A stretch of DNA of 9,155 bases from Spirochaetaceae bacterium (GTDB lineage Bacteria; Spirochaetota; Spirochaetia; SZUA-6; Fen-1364): contig PLNO01000309.1 of the NCBI GenBank assembly GCA_003141795.1, positions 1 to 9,155 of the forward strand. The letters run 5' to 3'. Position 1 is the first letter of the stretch. Each line of letters begins with the position of its first letter. A program made the position numbers and the translations under genes. Shown here piece after piece: positions 1 to 5,559 of the stretch. Below the pieces are notes generated by a model that made no database searches, was not told where the DNA came from, and saw only the letters and a program-made list of their open reading frames with translations.

Positions 1-240
1 GAACAGGGGCAGGACCACGGCGCCGATGACCCCGCCGATCAGCATGAGCCCGCCGATGAGGCCGTTGGAGTCCTTCACGCCGATGGATGCCGTGATCGAA
101 TCCACCATGGAGCTCACCGCGTTGAAGATCCCCAGGCCGATGAAGAAGAGGATGATCGTGATGACCATGTCGCGCTGGCGGAGGATGTGGCGGAGCCCCT
201 CCGTGAACCGCGGCTGTCGGGCGTGCTGCTCGACGGCGCG
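1..240 (-). CDS. MFS transporter, internal fragment (TM7-TM8 region), truncated
   Basis: The minus-strand frame entering the window from about 240 down to 1 encodes a basic/polar linker (RFTEGLRHILRQRDM), then a hydrophobic helix (VITIILFFIGLGIFNAV), a short loop, and a second helix rich in Gly and Ile that runs off the left edge. A cytoplasmic linker followed by a helix containing FFIGLGIFNAV is what the start of the second six-helix half of a major facilitator superfamily permease looks like. This family moves small solutes across the inner membrane by proton-coupled or facilitated transport; the substrate cannot be told. Oddity: the six helices expected upstream, at coordinates above 240, are absent. 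That DNA instead reads as a different protein on the opposite strand. The fragment is therefore a truncated remnant or one side of an assembly junction. The first in-frame Met is the one following the linker, near position 168. The frame itself stays open further to the right without looking like protein. Confidence 0.6.
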
Positions 241-357
241 TGGGAGACCACCATCGTGGCGGATGCCATCCGCGGGAAGCTTGAACGGCTGGGGCTCACC
301 GGGTACGCGGCGGTCGTGGGCAGGAACCTTTCGGCGCTCGTTGCCGTGCGACGCTGA
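214..357 (+). CDS. C-terminal fragment of an unrecognised protein
   Basis: A plus-strand frame ending in TGA at 355-357 gives about 48 residues that look like real protein: LSGVLLDGAWETT, then a helical stretch VADAIRGKLERLGL, then TGYAAVVGRNLSALVAVRR. Nearly every third codon position is G or C, and the mix of acidic, basic and hydrophobic residues is balanced, unlike the Arg/Ser-rich translations of the other frames here. I see no ATG start in this frame back to the window edge. To the left of about 210 the plus-strand reading is only the shadow of the MFS fragment. The visible part is therefore probably the tail of a gene whose front is missing. I do not recognise the family. A perfect inverted repeat begins 12 nt after its stop, as expected for a terminator shared with the convergent regulator gene. 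It is either a real 3' fragment left by a rearrangement or half of an assembly chimera. Confidence 0.45.
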   Translation: MSGVLLDGAWETTIVADAIRGKLERLGLTGYAAVVGRNLSALVAVRR

Positions 358-369
358 GAAATCGATGCC

Positions 370-408
370 GCGGTGCAGGGCTGAGACAGCGGTGCGGCCC
401 TGCACCGC
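370..408. terminator. 12-bp perfect inverted repeat, likely bidirectional terminator
   Basis: GCGGTGCAGGGC (370-381) and GCCCTGCACCGC (397-408) are perfect reverse complements separated by 15 nt. The hairpin sits between the plus-strand fragment ending at 357 and the minus-strand regulator gene ending at 432, the usual place for a terminator serving two convergent transcripts. There is no strong T tract on either side. Only a weak TTTCT follows in the minus direction, so intrinsic termination would be weak. A further copy of GCGGTGC (389-395) inside the loop could pair with 402-408 instead, giving a competing smaller hairpin. A small 5-bp hairpin (CCGAT/ATCGG, 413-425) lies between this repeat and the regulator stop codon. 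Confidence 0.55.
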
Positions 409-431
409 ACGACCGATGTGATCGGCGTGTC

Positions 432-1115
432 CTATCTTTCCTTCCGACTCCTGTGCAGCGGCTTTTTTCTCCCGCTCCCGAGATGATAGTAGATCGTGTG
501 CTTGGAGATGCCGAGCTTTGCCGCCACGTCGTCCACGGACCCCTTGAGATTGAAGATCCCCTTTTCGTACAGACCCTGGACGATCTTCTTGTTTCTGTCG
601 GGGCCGGCTTCCAGGCCGCGCATCCCCGCAAGGGCCTGATCGATCAGCTCGTCAAGCGACGTAGGAAAACGCTCGATCGACTCCGACGGGTTCGGGACCC
701 GATCTGGCAGAAGGCCGCCGAGAACATCGATGAGCGGCGTCGAGAGATCCATGTTCACGCAGAGAAATCCGATGGTCACGTGCTTCGCGTTGCGGATGAC
801 CATAGTCATCGATCTCAGGGTCTTGCCGTACGAGGTCGTGAAGTACGGGCCGATGACGTCGGAATCGGTGAGCTTCGAGCGTTCCAGGATCTCCAGGGCA
901 AAGTCGGTGACGGGCGCCCCGACGTTTCTACCGGTCACGTACGAATTGACAATCTTCACGACGGAATGACGCAGGTCGTGAAGCGAGTGAAGGACCACTT
1001 CACAGTGTGGCCCGCACACCACCGCAATGGCCTCCGCTATGGGCTCGTAGCGCTTCAGGAGCGCCTGGTCGGGGGCCGAGAGCCCCTCACGGTTTCCGGG
1101 ACTCCTCTCCTTCAC
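432..1115 (-). CDS. YheO/DauR-type PAS-HTH transcriptional regulator
   Basis: This is a predicted cytoplasmic DNA-binding regulator of 227 residues. An N-terminal YheO-like PAS domain (about residues 18-135; RYEPIAEAIAVVCGPHCEVV and later IGFLCVNMDLS) probably senses a small molecule. A C-terminal DauR-type helix-turn-helix (about 165-212) contains GSVDDVAAKLGISKHTIYYH, where the recognition helix is expected around SKHTIYYHL. The order and length match the family of E. coli YheO and the D-arginine utilisation regulator DauR. The start chosen is the GTG at 1115, because AGGAG lies a few bases upstream and the PAS domain begins soon after. The frame is open to 1607, but that upstream part is a shadow of the preceding enzyme gene. 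The gene begins 17 nt after that enzyme's stop and is last in the operon, so it most likely controls the importer and enzyme genes. Whether it activates or represses, and its ligand, are not visible. The tail is unusually basic (SGRKKPLHRSRKER). Confidence 0.85.
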   Translation of the reverse strand: MKERSPGNREGLSAPDQALLKRYEPIAEAIAVVCGPHCEVVLHSLHDLRHSVVKIVNSYVTGRNVGAPVTDFALEILERSKLTDSDVIGPYFTTSYGKTLRSMTMVIRNAKHVTIGFLCVNMDLSTPLIDVLGGLLPDRVPNPSESIERFPTSLDELIDQALAGMRGLEAGPDRNKKIVQGLYEKGIFNLKGSVDDVAAKLGISKHTIYYHLGSGRKKPLHRSRKER

Positions 1116-1132
1116 CCCTGCTCCTCTGTCCG

Positions 1133-2290
1133 TCACGAAGAGACCCGAGAGAGGGCCTGGTCGAGGTCCCCGAGTACTGCGTCGCGCTCCTCCAGTCCGA
1201 TGTGCAGCCGGATGAGACTGAGACGGTCCGGCGGCGGGTCCGCCGTGTAGCTCACGGCGTTCGGGTAGATGAGGCTCTCGTATCCCCCCCAGCTCACCGC
1301 CCGCTTGAAGAGGCGAAGCGCATCGGTAAAGGCGATGACATCGTCGAGCCTCCGCGTCTTGAGACGGAAGGACAGGAGACCTGATCCGCCGCGCATGAGC
1401 TTTCGCGCCAGGCCGACCTGGGGGAAGCTTTCCAGGAACGGATAACAAACCCCCTCGACCTTCGGACTCTTTTCCAGGAACGTGGCGACGGCGAGCGCGT
1501 TCGCGTAGTGGACGGGAAGCCGGATGTGCAGGGTCCGCAGGCCCCGCAGGATGAGCCACGCCATGAACGGGTCCGCAACCGAGCCGAGCTGGAGGGACTC
1601 CTGCCACGTGATGTGATCGATATCCTGCTCACTGCCGACGATGACGCCGGCGACAAGATCGCTATTGCCTCCGAGGTACTTGCTCGCCGAATGGACCACG
1701 ATATCAACGCCGAGGTCCAGGGGGTTGCAGAATATCGGGGTGGCCCACGTGTTGTCGATGATGGTCTTGATCCCGCGCGCCTTCGCGAGCGCGGTTATGG
1801 CGGGAACATCCTGGAGGGTGAAAGTGAGGGAGGTGGGGCTCTCGAGATAGATGATCTTCGTGTTCGGGCGGATCGCCTTTGCGACCTCGTCGACGCTGGT
1901 CCCGTCGACGAAGGTGTGCTCCACGCCGAAACGCGGGAGGTACTTGCCCACGAGGGTCTGGGCCCAGGTATAGGCATCCTTCACGCAGATGACGTGGTCC
2001 CCGGCGCGGAGGAACGCCATGATCGCGTTGGAGATGGCCGCGACCCCCGCACCGAGGAGCTTTGCCTTCTGCCCGTGCTCCAGGGCGGCGATCTTCTGTT
2101 CGGCGAGGTTCACCGTGGGATTGTTCCCCCGGGTGTAGAGGCGGTTGTGCGTCTCGTCGGAGATTACGCGCTGGAACTCACGGAAATCCTTGAAACAGAA
2201 TATCGATGTCTGGAAGATCGGCGGGCTCACCGCGTTCTCCGGCAGCGATTCCTCCCCCATGTGGTGCAGAATGTAGCTGATGTCGTCCAT
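1133..2290 (-). CDS. Cystathionine beta-lyase-like PLP enzyme (Cys/Met metabolism family)
   Basis: This is a cytoplasmic fold-type I PLP enzyme of 385 residues, the usual length for the cystathionine lyase/synthase family. These enzymes make or break C-S bonds at the beta or gamma carbon of sulfur amino acids. Counting from the ATG at 2290, YTRGNNPT (52-59) supplies the Tyr and Arg that reach the neighbouring subunit's PLP phosphate. Tyr107 is in the position of the ring-stacking Tyr, Asp179 in IDNTWATP binds the pyridine nitrogen, Lys204 in SASKYLGG forms the Schiff base, SWGGYESLI (333-341) lines the active site, and the Arg in IRLHIGLE should bind the substrate carboxylate. SWGGYESLI and RLHIGLE resemble the MetC (beta-lyase) branch more than gamma-synthases. 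The ATG at 2290 is preferred because AGGAG (2301-2305) lies 10 nt upstream. A GTG at 2308, adjoining the MalG-type permease stop, would add six residues but lacks a good ribosome site. The gene is tightly linked to the importer, suggesting action on imported material. Confidence 0.88.
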   Translation of the reverse strand: MDDISYILHHMGEESLPENAVSPPIFQTSIFCFKDFREFQRVISDETHNRLYTRGNNPTVNLAEQKIAALEHGQKAKLLGAGVAAISNAIMAFLRAGDHVICVKDAYTWAQTLVGKYLPRFGVEHTFVDGTSVDEVAKAIRPNTKIIYLESPTSLTFTLQDVPAITALAKARGIKTIIDNTWATPIFCNPLDLGVDIVVHSASKYLGGNSDLVAGVIVGSEQDIDHITWQESLQLGSVADPFMAWLILRGLRTLHIRLPVHYANALAVATFLEKSPKVEGVCYPFLESFPQVGLARKLMRGGSGLLSFRLKTRRLDDVIAFTDALRLFKRAVSWGGYESLIYPNAVSYTADPPPDRLSLIRLHIGLEERDAVLGDLDQALSRVSS

Positions 2291-2308
2291 GTCCTGAATA
2301 CTCCTCAC

Positions 2309-3145
2309 TCAACCTTTCACGCCGCCCTCGGTCAGACCGGAGACGATGTATTTCTGTCCAAAAGCGAATATGAGCATGGTCGGCAGCAGGGCCATGACGA
2401 TTCCCGCGCTCATGGTGTCCCAGCTGATTCCGGCCTTCGAGATGAACGAGTTCAACGCTACGGGGACCGTGGTCTTTCCGGGCGTCGAAAGGAAAAGCAC
2501 GGCCATGAACAGCTCGTTCCAGATGTTCACGAAGGAGAAGCTGAAGATGGCGATGACGCCGGGCACCATGACCGGGAGGGTTATGCGTAGCAGTGTCTGG
2601 GTCGTGGAGCAACCGTCGACCAGTGCGGCCTCTTCGATGCTGACGGGTATGCGATCGAAGAAGCTCTTCGCCATGATAGCGCTGAAGGCCAGCGTCGTGG
2701 CTATGTAGATGATCCCCAGGACCACGAGACTGTCACCGCCCCCGCTCTTTGCAACCATCGTATAGAGGGGGGTCATGAGCAGGAACGACGGGATCATCTG
2801 GCTGAAGTACAGGATAAGGAGCACGCGCCGCGTGAACAGGCGGCGGCGGTGGCGGGAGAGCGCAAACCCGCTGAATACTGCGAAGAGGAGCGATCCAGCG
2901 GAGCCCAGGAGCGTGACGAAGAGGCTGTTGCGGAAGTAGACCCCGAAATCGTTGAACCCGAAGAGCTTCTCGTAGCTTTTGAGCACGGGATGCGTGGGAA
3001 AATACAGCAAGGGGAACGTGTAGATCTCCTTCACGTCCTTCAGGGAGGTGATGATGATCCAGTAGAGGGGGAAGAGGGCAAACAGGAGAAAGAGGCCGAG
3101 GGCAATGGCCCGAAGGACGGGCCCGACGACTCTCATTGCCTTCAC
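2309..3145 (-). CDS. Carbohydrate ABC transporter permease, MalG type (CUT1)
   Basis: This is an integral inner-membrane protein of 278 residues, the normal size for MalG-like subunits, with about six hydrophobic helices. It forms half of the translocation channel with the MalF-type partner encoded just upstream. The N-terminus matches the family: a first helix ending in ALFPLYWIIITSLK, then a periplasmic segment with YFPTHPVLKSYEKLF. The cytoplasmic EAA loop that docks onto the ATPase is clear at about 171-191: EEAALVDGCSTTQTLLRITL followed by P. Later NIWNELFMAVLFL and the C-terminal IVSGLTEGGVKG are also typical. The start chosen is the GTG at 3145, which overlaps the upstream stop in a GTGA and has GGAG 8 nt before it. 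An internal ATG at 3136 has poor spacing. The overlap implies translational coupling with the MalF-type gene and matched amounts of the two subunits. Confidence 0.93.
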   Translation of the reverse strand: MKAMRVVGPVLRAIALGLFLLFALFPLYWIIITSLKDVKEIYTFPLLYFPTHPVLKSYEKLFGFNDFGVYFRNSLFVTLLGSAGSLLFAVFSGFALSRHRRRLFTRRVLLILYFSQMIPSFLLMTPLYTMVAKSGGGDSLVVLGIIYIATTLAFSAIMAKSFFDRIPVSIEEAALVDGCSTTQTLLRITLPVMVPGVIAIFSFSFVNIWNELFMAVLFLSTPGKTTVPVALNSFISKAGISWDTMSAGIVMALLPTMLIFAFGQKYIVSGLTEGGVKG

Positions 3146-4026
3146 AGCTCCATCTCCTTTCGCGACGTGATCTTCAAGTAGAAGAAGGCGTAGGTGAAGA
3201 GAATCACCATGATGATGACCCCGATCGCCGCGCCCTGTCCGTAGTTGTACTCCTTGATGATCTTGTTGATCATCTGCGTGGCAAGGATGTTTGTCGCGTT
3301 CGCCGGTCCGCCGCTCGTCATGCCGTAGATGATCTCGGGGAAGTTCATGATCCACATCACGCGCAGGAGCGTCGTGGTGATGATCGTCGACTTGATGTAG
3401 GGGATGGTGACCCCGAACAGGCGCCGCGCGGGACCAGCCCCGTCGATCATCGCCGACTCGTAGAGCTCGTTCGGCACCGACTGCAGTGCCGCGAGCAGCA
3501 TGATCCCGAAGAACGGGATGCCGTACCAGACATTCGTCACGATGACCGAGATCATGGCGAACCGCTGGTCGGAAAGAAAGCCGATTGGCGCGCTGATGAT
3601 GTTCATGCGCAGGAGAAGATCGTTCACGAGGCCGAATTGCCCGTTGAAGAGCCACGACCACAGAAGGCCGATGGCGAAGCCCGAGAGCGCCCAGGTATAG
3701 AAGACGAGCCCCGTGTACAACCCGCGTCCCCGAAACGGCTTTCGCAGGAGAAGCGCAAGCCCGAAGCCGAGCACGAACTGCAGGATGAGGGAGACGAAGA
3801 TCCAGATCACCGAGTTCAGGAGGATCTGCAGAAACGGGAATGTATCATCGAGCAGAACGGCGGTGAAGTTGCCGAGGTTGTTCCAGCCCTGGTCCTTCAG
3901 ATTGAAAAGATTGTACTTCTGGAATGCCAGCACGATGCCCCTCACCATTGGTACGTAGACCAGCAGGGTGAGGATGAAGAGGGTTGGAAGGAGATACGCC
4001 AGGAGGGTTCGTGTCCGTCTGTCCAT
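3142..4026 (-). CDS. Carbohydrate ABC transporter permease, MalF type (CUT1)
   Basis: This is an integral inner-membrane protein of 294 residues with about six helices, the short UgpA-like form of the MalF family without the large periplasmic insertion of enteric MalF. The start is typical: a basic MDRRTRTLL, a first helix YLLPTLFILTLLVYVPMV, then SFTNY-like AFQKYNLFN and NNLGNFTAVL. The EAA loop that contacts the ATPase lies at about 189-209 (YESAMIDGAGPARRLFGVTI then P). The following MTSGGPANATNILATQM is another family signature. The ATG at 4026 is preceded by GGGGA. Upstream in-frame codons would run into the binding-protein gene and look non-coding. The gene follows the binding-protein gene after an 89-nt gap containing a strong stem-loop, and overlaps the next permease gene by 4 nt. 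Transported solute unknown. Confidence 0.93.
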   Translation of the reverse strand: MDRRTRTLLAYLLPTLFILTLLVYVPMVRGIVLAFQKYNLFNLKDQGWNNLGNFTAVLLDDTFPFLQILLNSVIWIFVSLILQFVLGFGLALLLRKPFRGRGLYTGLVFYTWALSGFAIGLLWSWLFNGQFGLVNDLLLRMNIISAPIGFLSDQRFAMISVIVTNVWYGIPFFGIMLLAALQSVPNELYESAMIDGAGPARRLFGVTIPYIKSTIITTTLLRVMWIMNFPEIIYGMTSGGPANATNILATQMINKIIKEYNYGQGAAIGVIIMVILFTYAFFYLKITSRKEMEL

Positions 4027-4039
4027 GAGTTCCCCAAAT

Positions 4040-4075
4040 GGCCGCGGCGGCAGGCTGTCGCCTTTCGCCGCGGCC
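4040..4075 (-). promoter_or_regulatory. Intercistronic stem-loop between binding-protein and permease genes
   Basis: GGCCGCGGCG (4040-4049) and CGCCGCGGCC (4066-4075) are perfect reverse complements with a 16-nt loop, forming an all-G/C 10-bp stem in the mRNA. It lies 40 nt past the binding-protein stop and ends a few bases before the permease's GGGG ribosome site. In maltose-type operons, palindromes at this point protect the upstream mRNA from 3' decay or partly terminate transcription, so that far more binding protein than permease is made. Here the position fits that role. It could also hinder ribosome access to the permease start. No T run follows, so full termination is unlikely. Confidence 0.6.
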
Positions 4076-4115
4076 GGATCGATGCTTGCCGCGTCTGGAT
4101 TCGACGCCGGGAGCG

Positions 4116-5369
4116 CTACTTCCAGTAGTTCTCCCACTGCGTGATGGCCTCGTCCGCGCTGATCTTGCCCAGGAGGAGGCGCTGCATCTGCTCTTCCTGG
4201 AAGGGTCCCCATCCGGCGAACTTGTCAGAGGTGATGGGGTACTTGGAGAAGACGTACGTGTCAGGCTTGCTCAACTCGGTGTTCCATGCCGCGAAGGCCT
4301 CGGAGTTGAAGAAGCTGTTCTTCTCATAGGTGCTCTTGTACACGGGAAGGGCGCCGTAGGTCTTGCACAGCTCCGCGTTCTTCTCGGGGCTCAGCAGGTA
4401 GGACATGAACTTCCACGCCTCGGCCTTGTTTTTGCTGTAGGATACGAGGGACAGGCCCTGGAATGCGAAGTCCTGGTAGGCCTTGCCCGAGCTTCCGACG
4501 GGCAGGGGAAATACACCGTACTTTTCCTTGCCGAGCTGCTTGTCGATCATGGCCATTGCATCAGGGTCCTGGATGAGGAACACGCCGACGCCCGAGACGA
4601 ATGCGTTGATCTGCTCGGCGAATCCCCAGTTGATGCCGTCCTTGGGCACGGCCTGGCGGAAGAGGCGTACGTAGCGATCGAGGCCGGCCTTGCCTGCCGG
4701 GGTCTTGTAGGCAAACGTGCCATCCTTGGTCCAGTAGTAGCGGGTGGTGTCAAGGTCGGGAATATCGGAGAGGCTCAGGTAATCCTGGGAGACCTTCCAC
4801 GCGTTGTGCTTGCCGCGAATCACATAGCCGTAGAGGTTCGCCTTCGGGTTGGTGAGCTTTATTGAGTCCGCCACCAGCTCGTCGATCGTCTTCGGTACCT
4901 CCATGTTGTGGGCCTTCAGGATGTCCGTGCGGACATACAGCGCCTTCACGAAGAACAGGTGGGGGATGAGGTAGGCGGTATTATCGACGGCCCGCGCGGA
5001 GATGAGGGACACGGGAAGGAGATCGTCCTTGTACTCCCACTTGGCAAGATAGGGCTCGAGGCTGTCGATCTGCTTGTTGTTGACGAACTGCTTCACGGTG
5101 GCGTCCCGGGACTCGATGATGTCCAGGGGCTGCTTGGCGTCGAGCATCTGGAAGAGCTTGTTCTCCGCCTGCTCGTACGGCGGGGAGATCATCGTGATCT
5201 TCACGCCCTTGTGCTGGGCTTCGTACTCCTTGATCACCGACTGCAGGTACTGCGTGCGCTCGGGGCTCGTGAGCGTCTCGAAGAATGTGAGCTCGACGCC
5301 CTTGGATCCGCATCCGACGAGGACGCAGAGAAGGGCGAGTGCCCCGAGAAGAACCAGGGTCTTTTTCAT
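4116..5369 (-). CDS. Extracellular solute-binding lipoprotein of a CUT1 ABC importer
   Basis: This is a 417-residue substrate-binding protein anchored to the membrane by lipid, which captures a solute and delivers it to the two permeases. The N-terminus is a classic lipoprotein signal: MKK, a hydrophobic stretch (TLVLLGALALLCV) and the lipobox LVGC, with Cys20 as the lipidated residue. The mature part starts with a beta strand and loop (VELTFFETLTSPE), then a helix YLQSVIKEYEAQHKGVKITM and LDIIESRD, the normal order in family 1 sugar-binding proteins. Later FVSGVGVFLIQDPDA and AWKFMSYLLSPEKNAELCKT are typical C-lobe elements. Start choice: AAGGAGG at 5378-5384 is 8 nt from the ATG at 5369 but only 2 nt from the ATG at 5375, so 5369 is preferred. 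It is first in the operon, directly behind a strong promoter. Many Trp/Tyr residues (WEYKD, RYYWTKDG, WGPFQEE) would suit stacking on sugar rings, but the ligand is not determined. Confidence 0.92.
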   Translation of the reverse strand: MKKTLVLLGALALLCVLVGCGSKGVELTFFETLTSPERTQYLQSVIKEYEAQHKGVKITMISPPYEQAENKLFQMLDAKQPLDIIESRDATVKQFVNNKQIDSLEPYLAKWEYKDDLLPVSLISARAVDNTAYLIPHLFFVKALYVRTDILKAHNMEVPKTIDELVADSIKLTNPKANLYGYVIRGKHNAWKVSQDYLSLSDIPDLDTTRYYWTKDGTFAYKTPAGKAGLDRYVRLFRQAVPKDGINWGFAEQINAFVSGVGVFLIQDPDAMAMIDKQLGKEKYGVFPLPVGSSGKAYQDFAFQGLSLVSYSKNKAEAWKFMSYLLSPEKNAELCKTYGALPVYKSTYEKNSFFNSEAFAAWNTELSKPDTYVFSKYPITSDKFAGWGPFQEEQMQRLLLGKISADEAITQWENYWK

Positions 5370-5377
5370 TGCCATTT

Positions 5378-5384
5378 CCTCCTT
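5378..5384 (-). promoter_or_regulatory. Strong ribosome binding site of the binding-protein gene
   Basis: The minus strand reads AAGGAGG, a near-perfect anti-16S match, 8 nt ahead of the ATG at 5369. The spacing decides between two in-frame ATGs 6 nt apart, since the outer ATG at 5375 would leave only 2 nt. It is the best ribosome site in the window, in keeping with the need for abundant binding protein. Confidence 0.75.
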
Positions 5385-5401
5385 ATGTGGGACGAGCCGT
5401 G

Positions 5402-5430
5402 ATACTAAAATATATTTTAATCAATGTCAA
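5402..5430 (-). promoter_or_regulatory. Sigma70-type promoter of the importer operon
   Basis: Reading on the minus strand, a perfect -35 box TTGACA (5430-5425) is followed by exactly 17 nt and then TAGTAT (5407-5402), which matches 4 of 6 bases of the -10 consensus. The bases just upstream of the -35 box (CAATAATAAAT) are A+T-rich like an UP element. This A+T-rich island stands out sharply in G+C-rich DNA. Transcription would start near 5395, leaving a leader of roughly 25 nt before the start codon of the solute-binding lipoprotein. No other comparable promoter was seen further down the operon. Confidence 0.75.
5406..5419. promoter_or_regulatory. 14-bp perfect palindrome overlapping promoter (candidate operator)
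   Basis: TAAAATATATTTTA is its own reverse complement. It fills most of the spacer and overlaps the -10 box of the importer promoter, where a bound dimeric protein would block RNA polymerase. The operon's own YheO/DauR-type regulator is an obvious candidate to bind it, but no binding evidence is visible. A+T-rich spacers give such palindromes by chance more easily than mixed sequence does, so this is a suggestion only. Confidence 0.4.
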
Positions 5431-5487
5431 ATTTATTATTGTCGGGCATTTCGGGGTCGACGAGGGGGAATGCACGGCCCCGGCCGG

Positions 5488-5519
5488 GCCCTGCCCGGGG
5501 AGGCGAGCACGGGCAGGGC
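5488..5519 (-). terminator. G+C-rich stem-loop after the deoxynucleoside kinase gene
   Basis: GCCCTGCCCG (5488-5497) and CGGGCAGGGC (5510-5519) are perfect reverse complements with a 12-nt loop, about 40 nt past the kinase stop codon and before the importer promoter. It is well placed to end or protect the kinase transcript. No T run follows on the minus strand, so it is not a textbook intrinsic terminator. A neighbouring self-complementary CCCGGCCGGG (5479-5488) offers competing pairings. Confidence 0.45.
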
Positions 5520-5559
5520 TGCTGGTCCGCGGTGAGAGTCTGTTCGGGAACGACCCGTT

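Noticed and set aside
453..1250. Long plus-strand open frame (265 codons) opposite the regulator gene, and similar long plus-strand frames opposite most genes (for example 1508-2590, 3136-4128, 7068-8105).
   Set aside because: They are rich in Arg, Asp, Glu, His and Pro with no recognisable domain, and mirror genes with strong G/C third positions. The minus-strand readings are clear protein families.
1284..1290. Seven-C run (seven G in the coding strand) in the PLP enzyme as a slippage site.
   Set aside because: It encodes the conserved Trp-Gly-Gly of the SWGGYES motif, so the run is explained by protein constraint.
1116..1607. Upstream extension of the regulator frame to a start at 1607 (391 codons).
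   Set aside because: The added part overlaps the PLP enzyme gene and looks like a shadow (Arg/Pro/Gly-rich). A GTG with a good ribosome site at 1115 begins just before the PAS domain.
3146..3661. Upstream extension of the MalG-type permease frame to 3661.
   Set aside because: It lies wholly within the MalF-type gene, is His/Arg/Asp-rich without hydrophobic helices, and a GTGA overlap with a proper ribosome site supports 3145.
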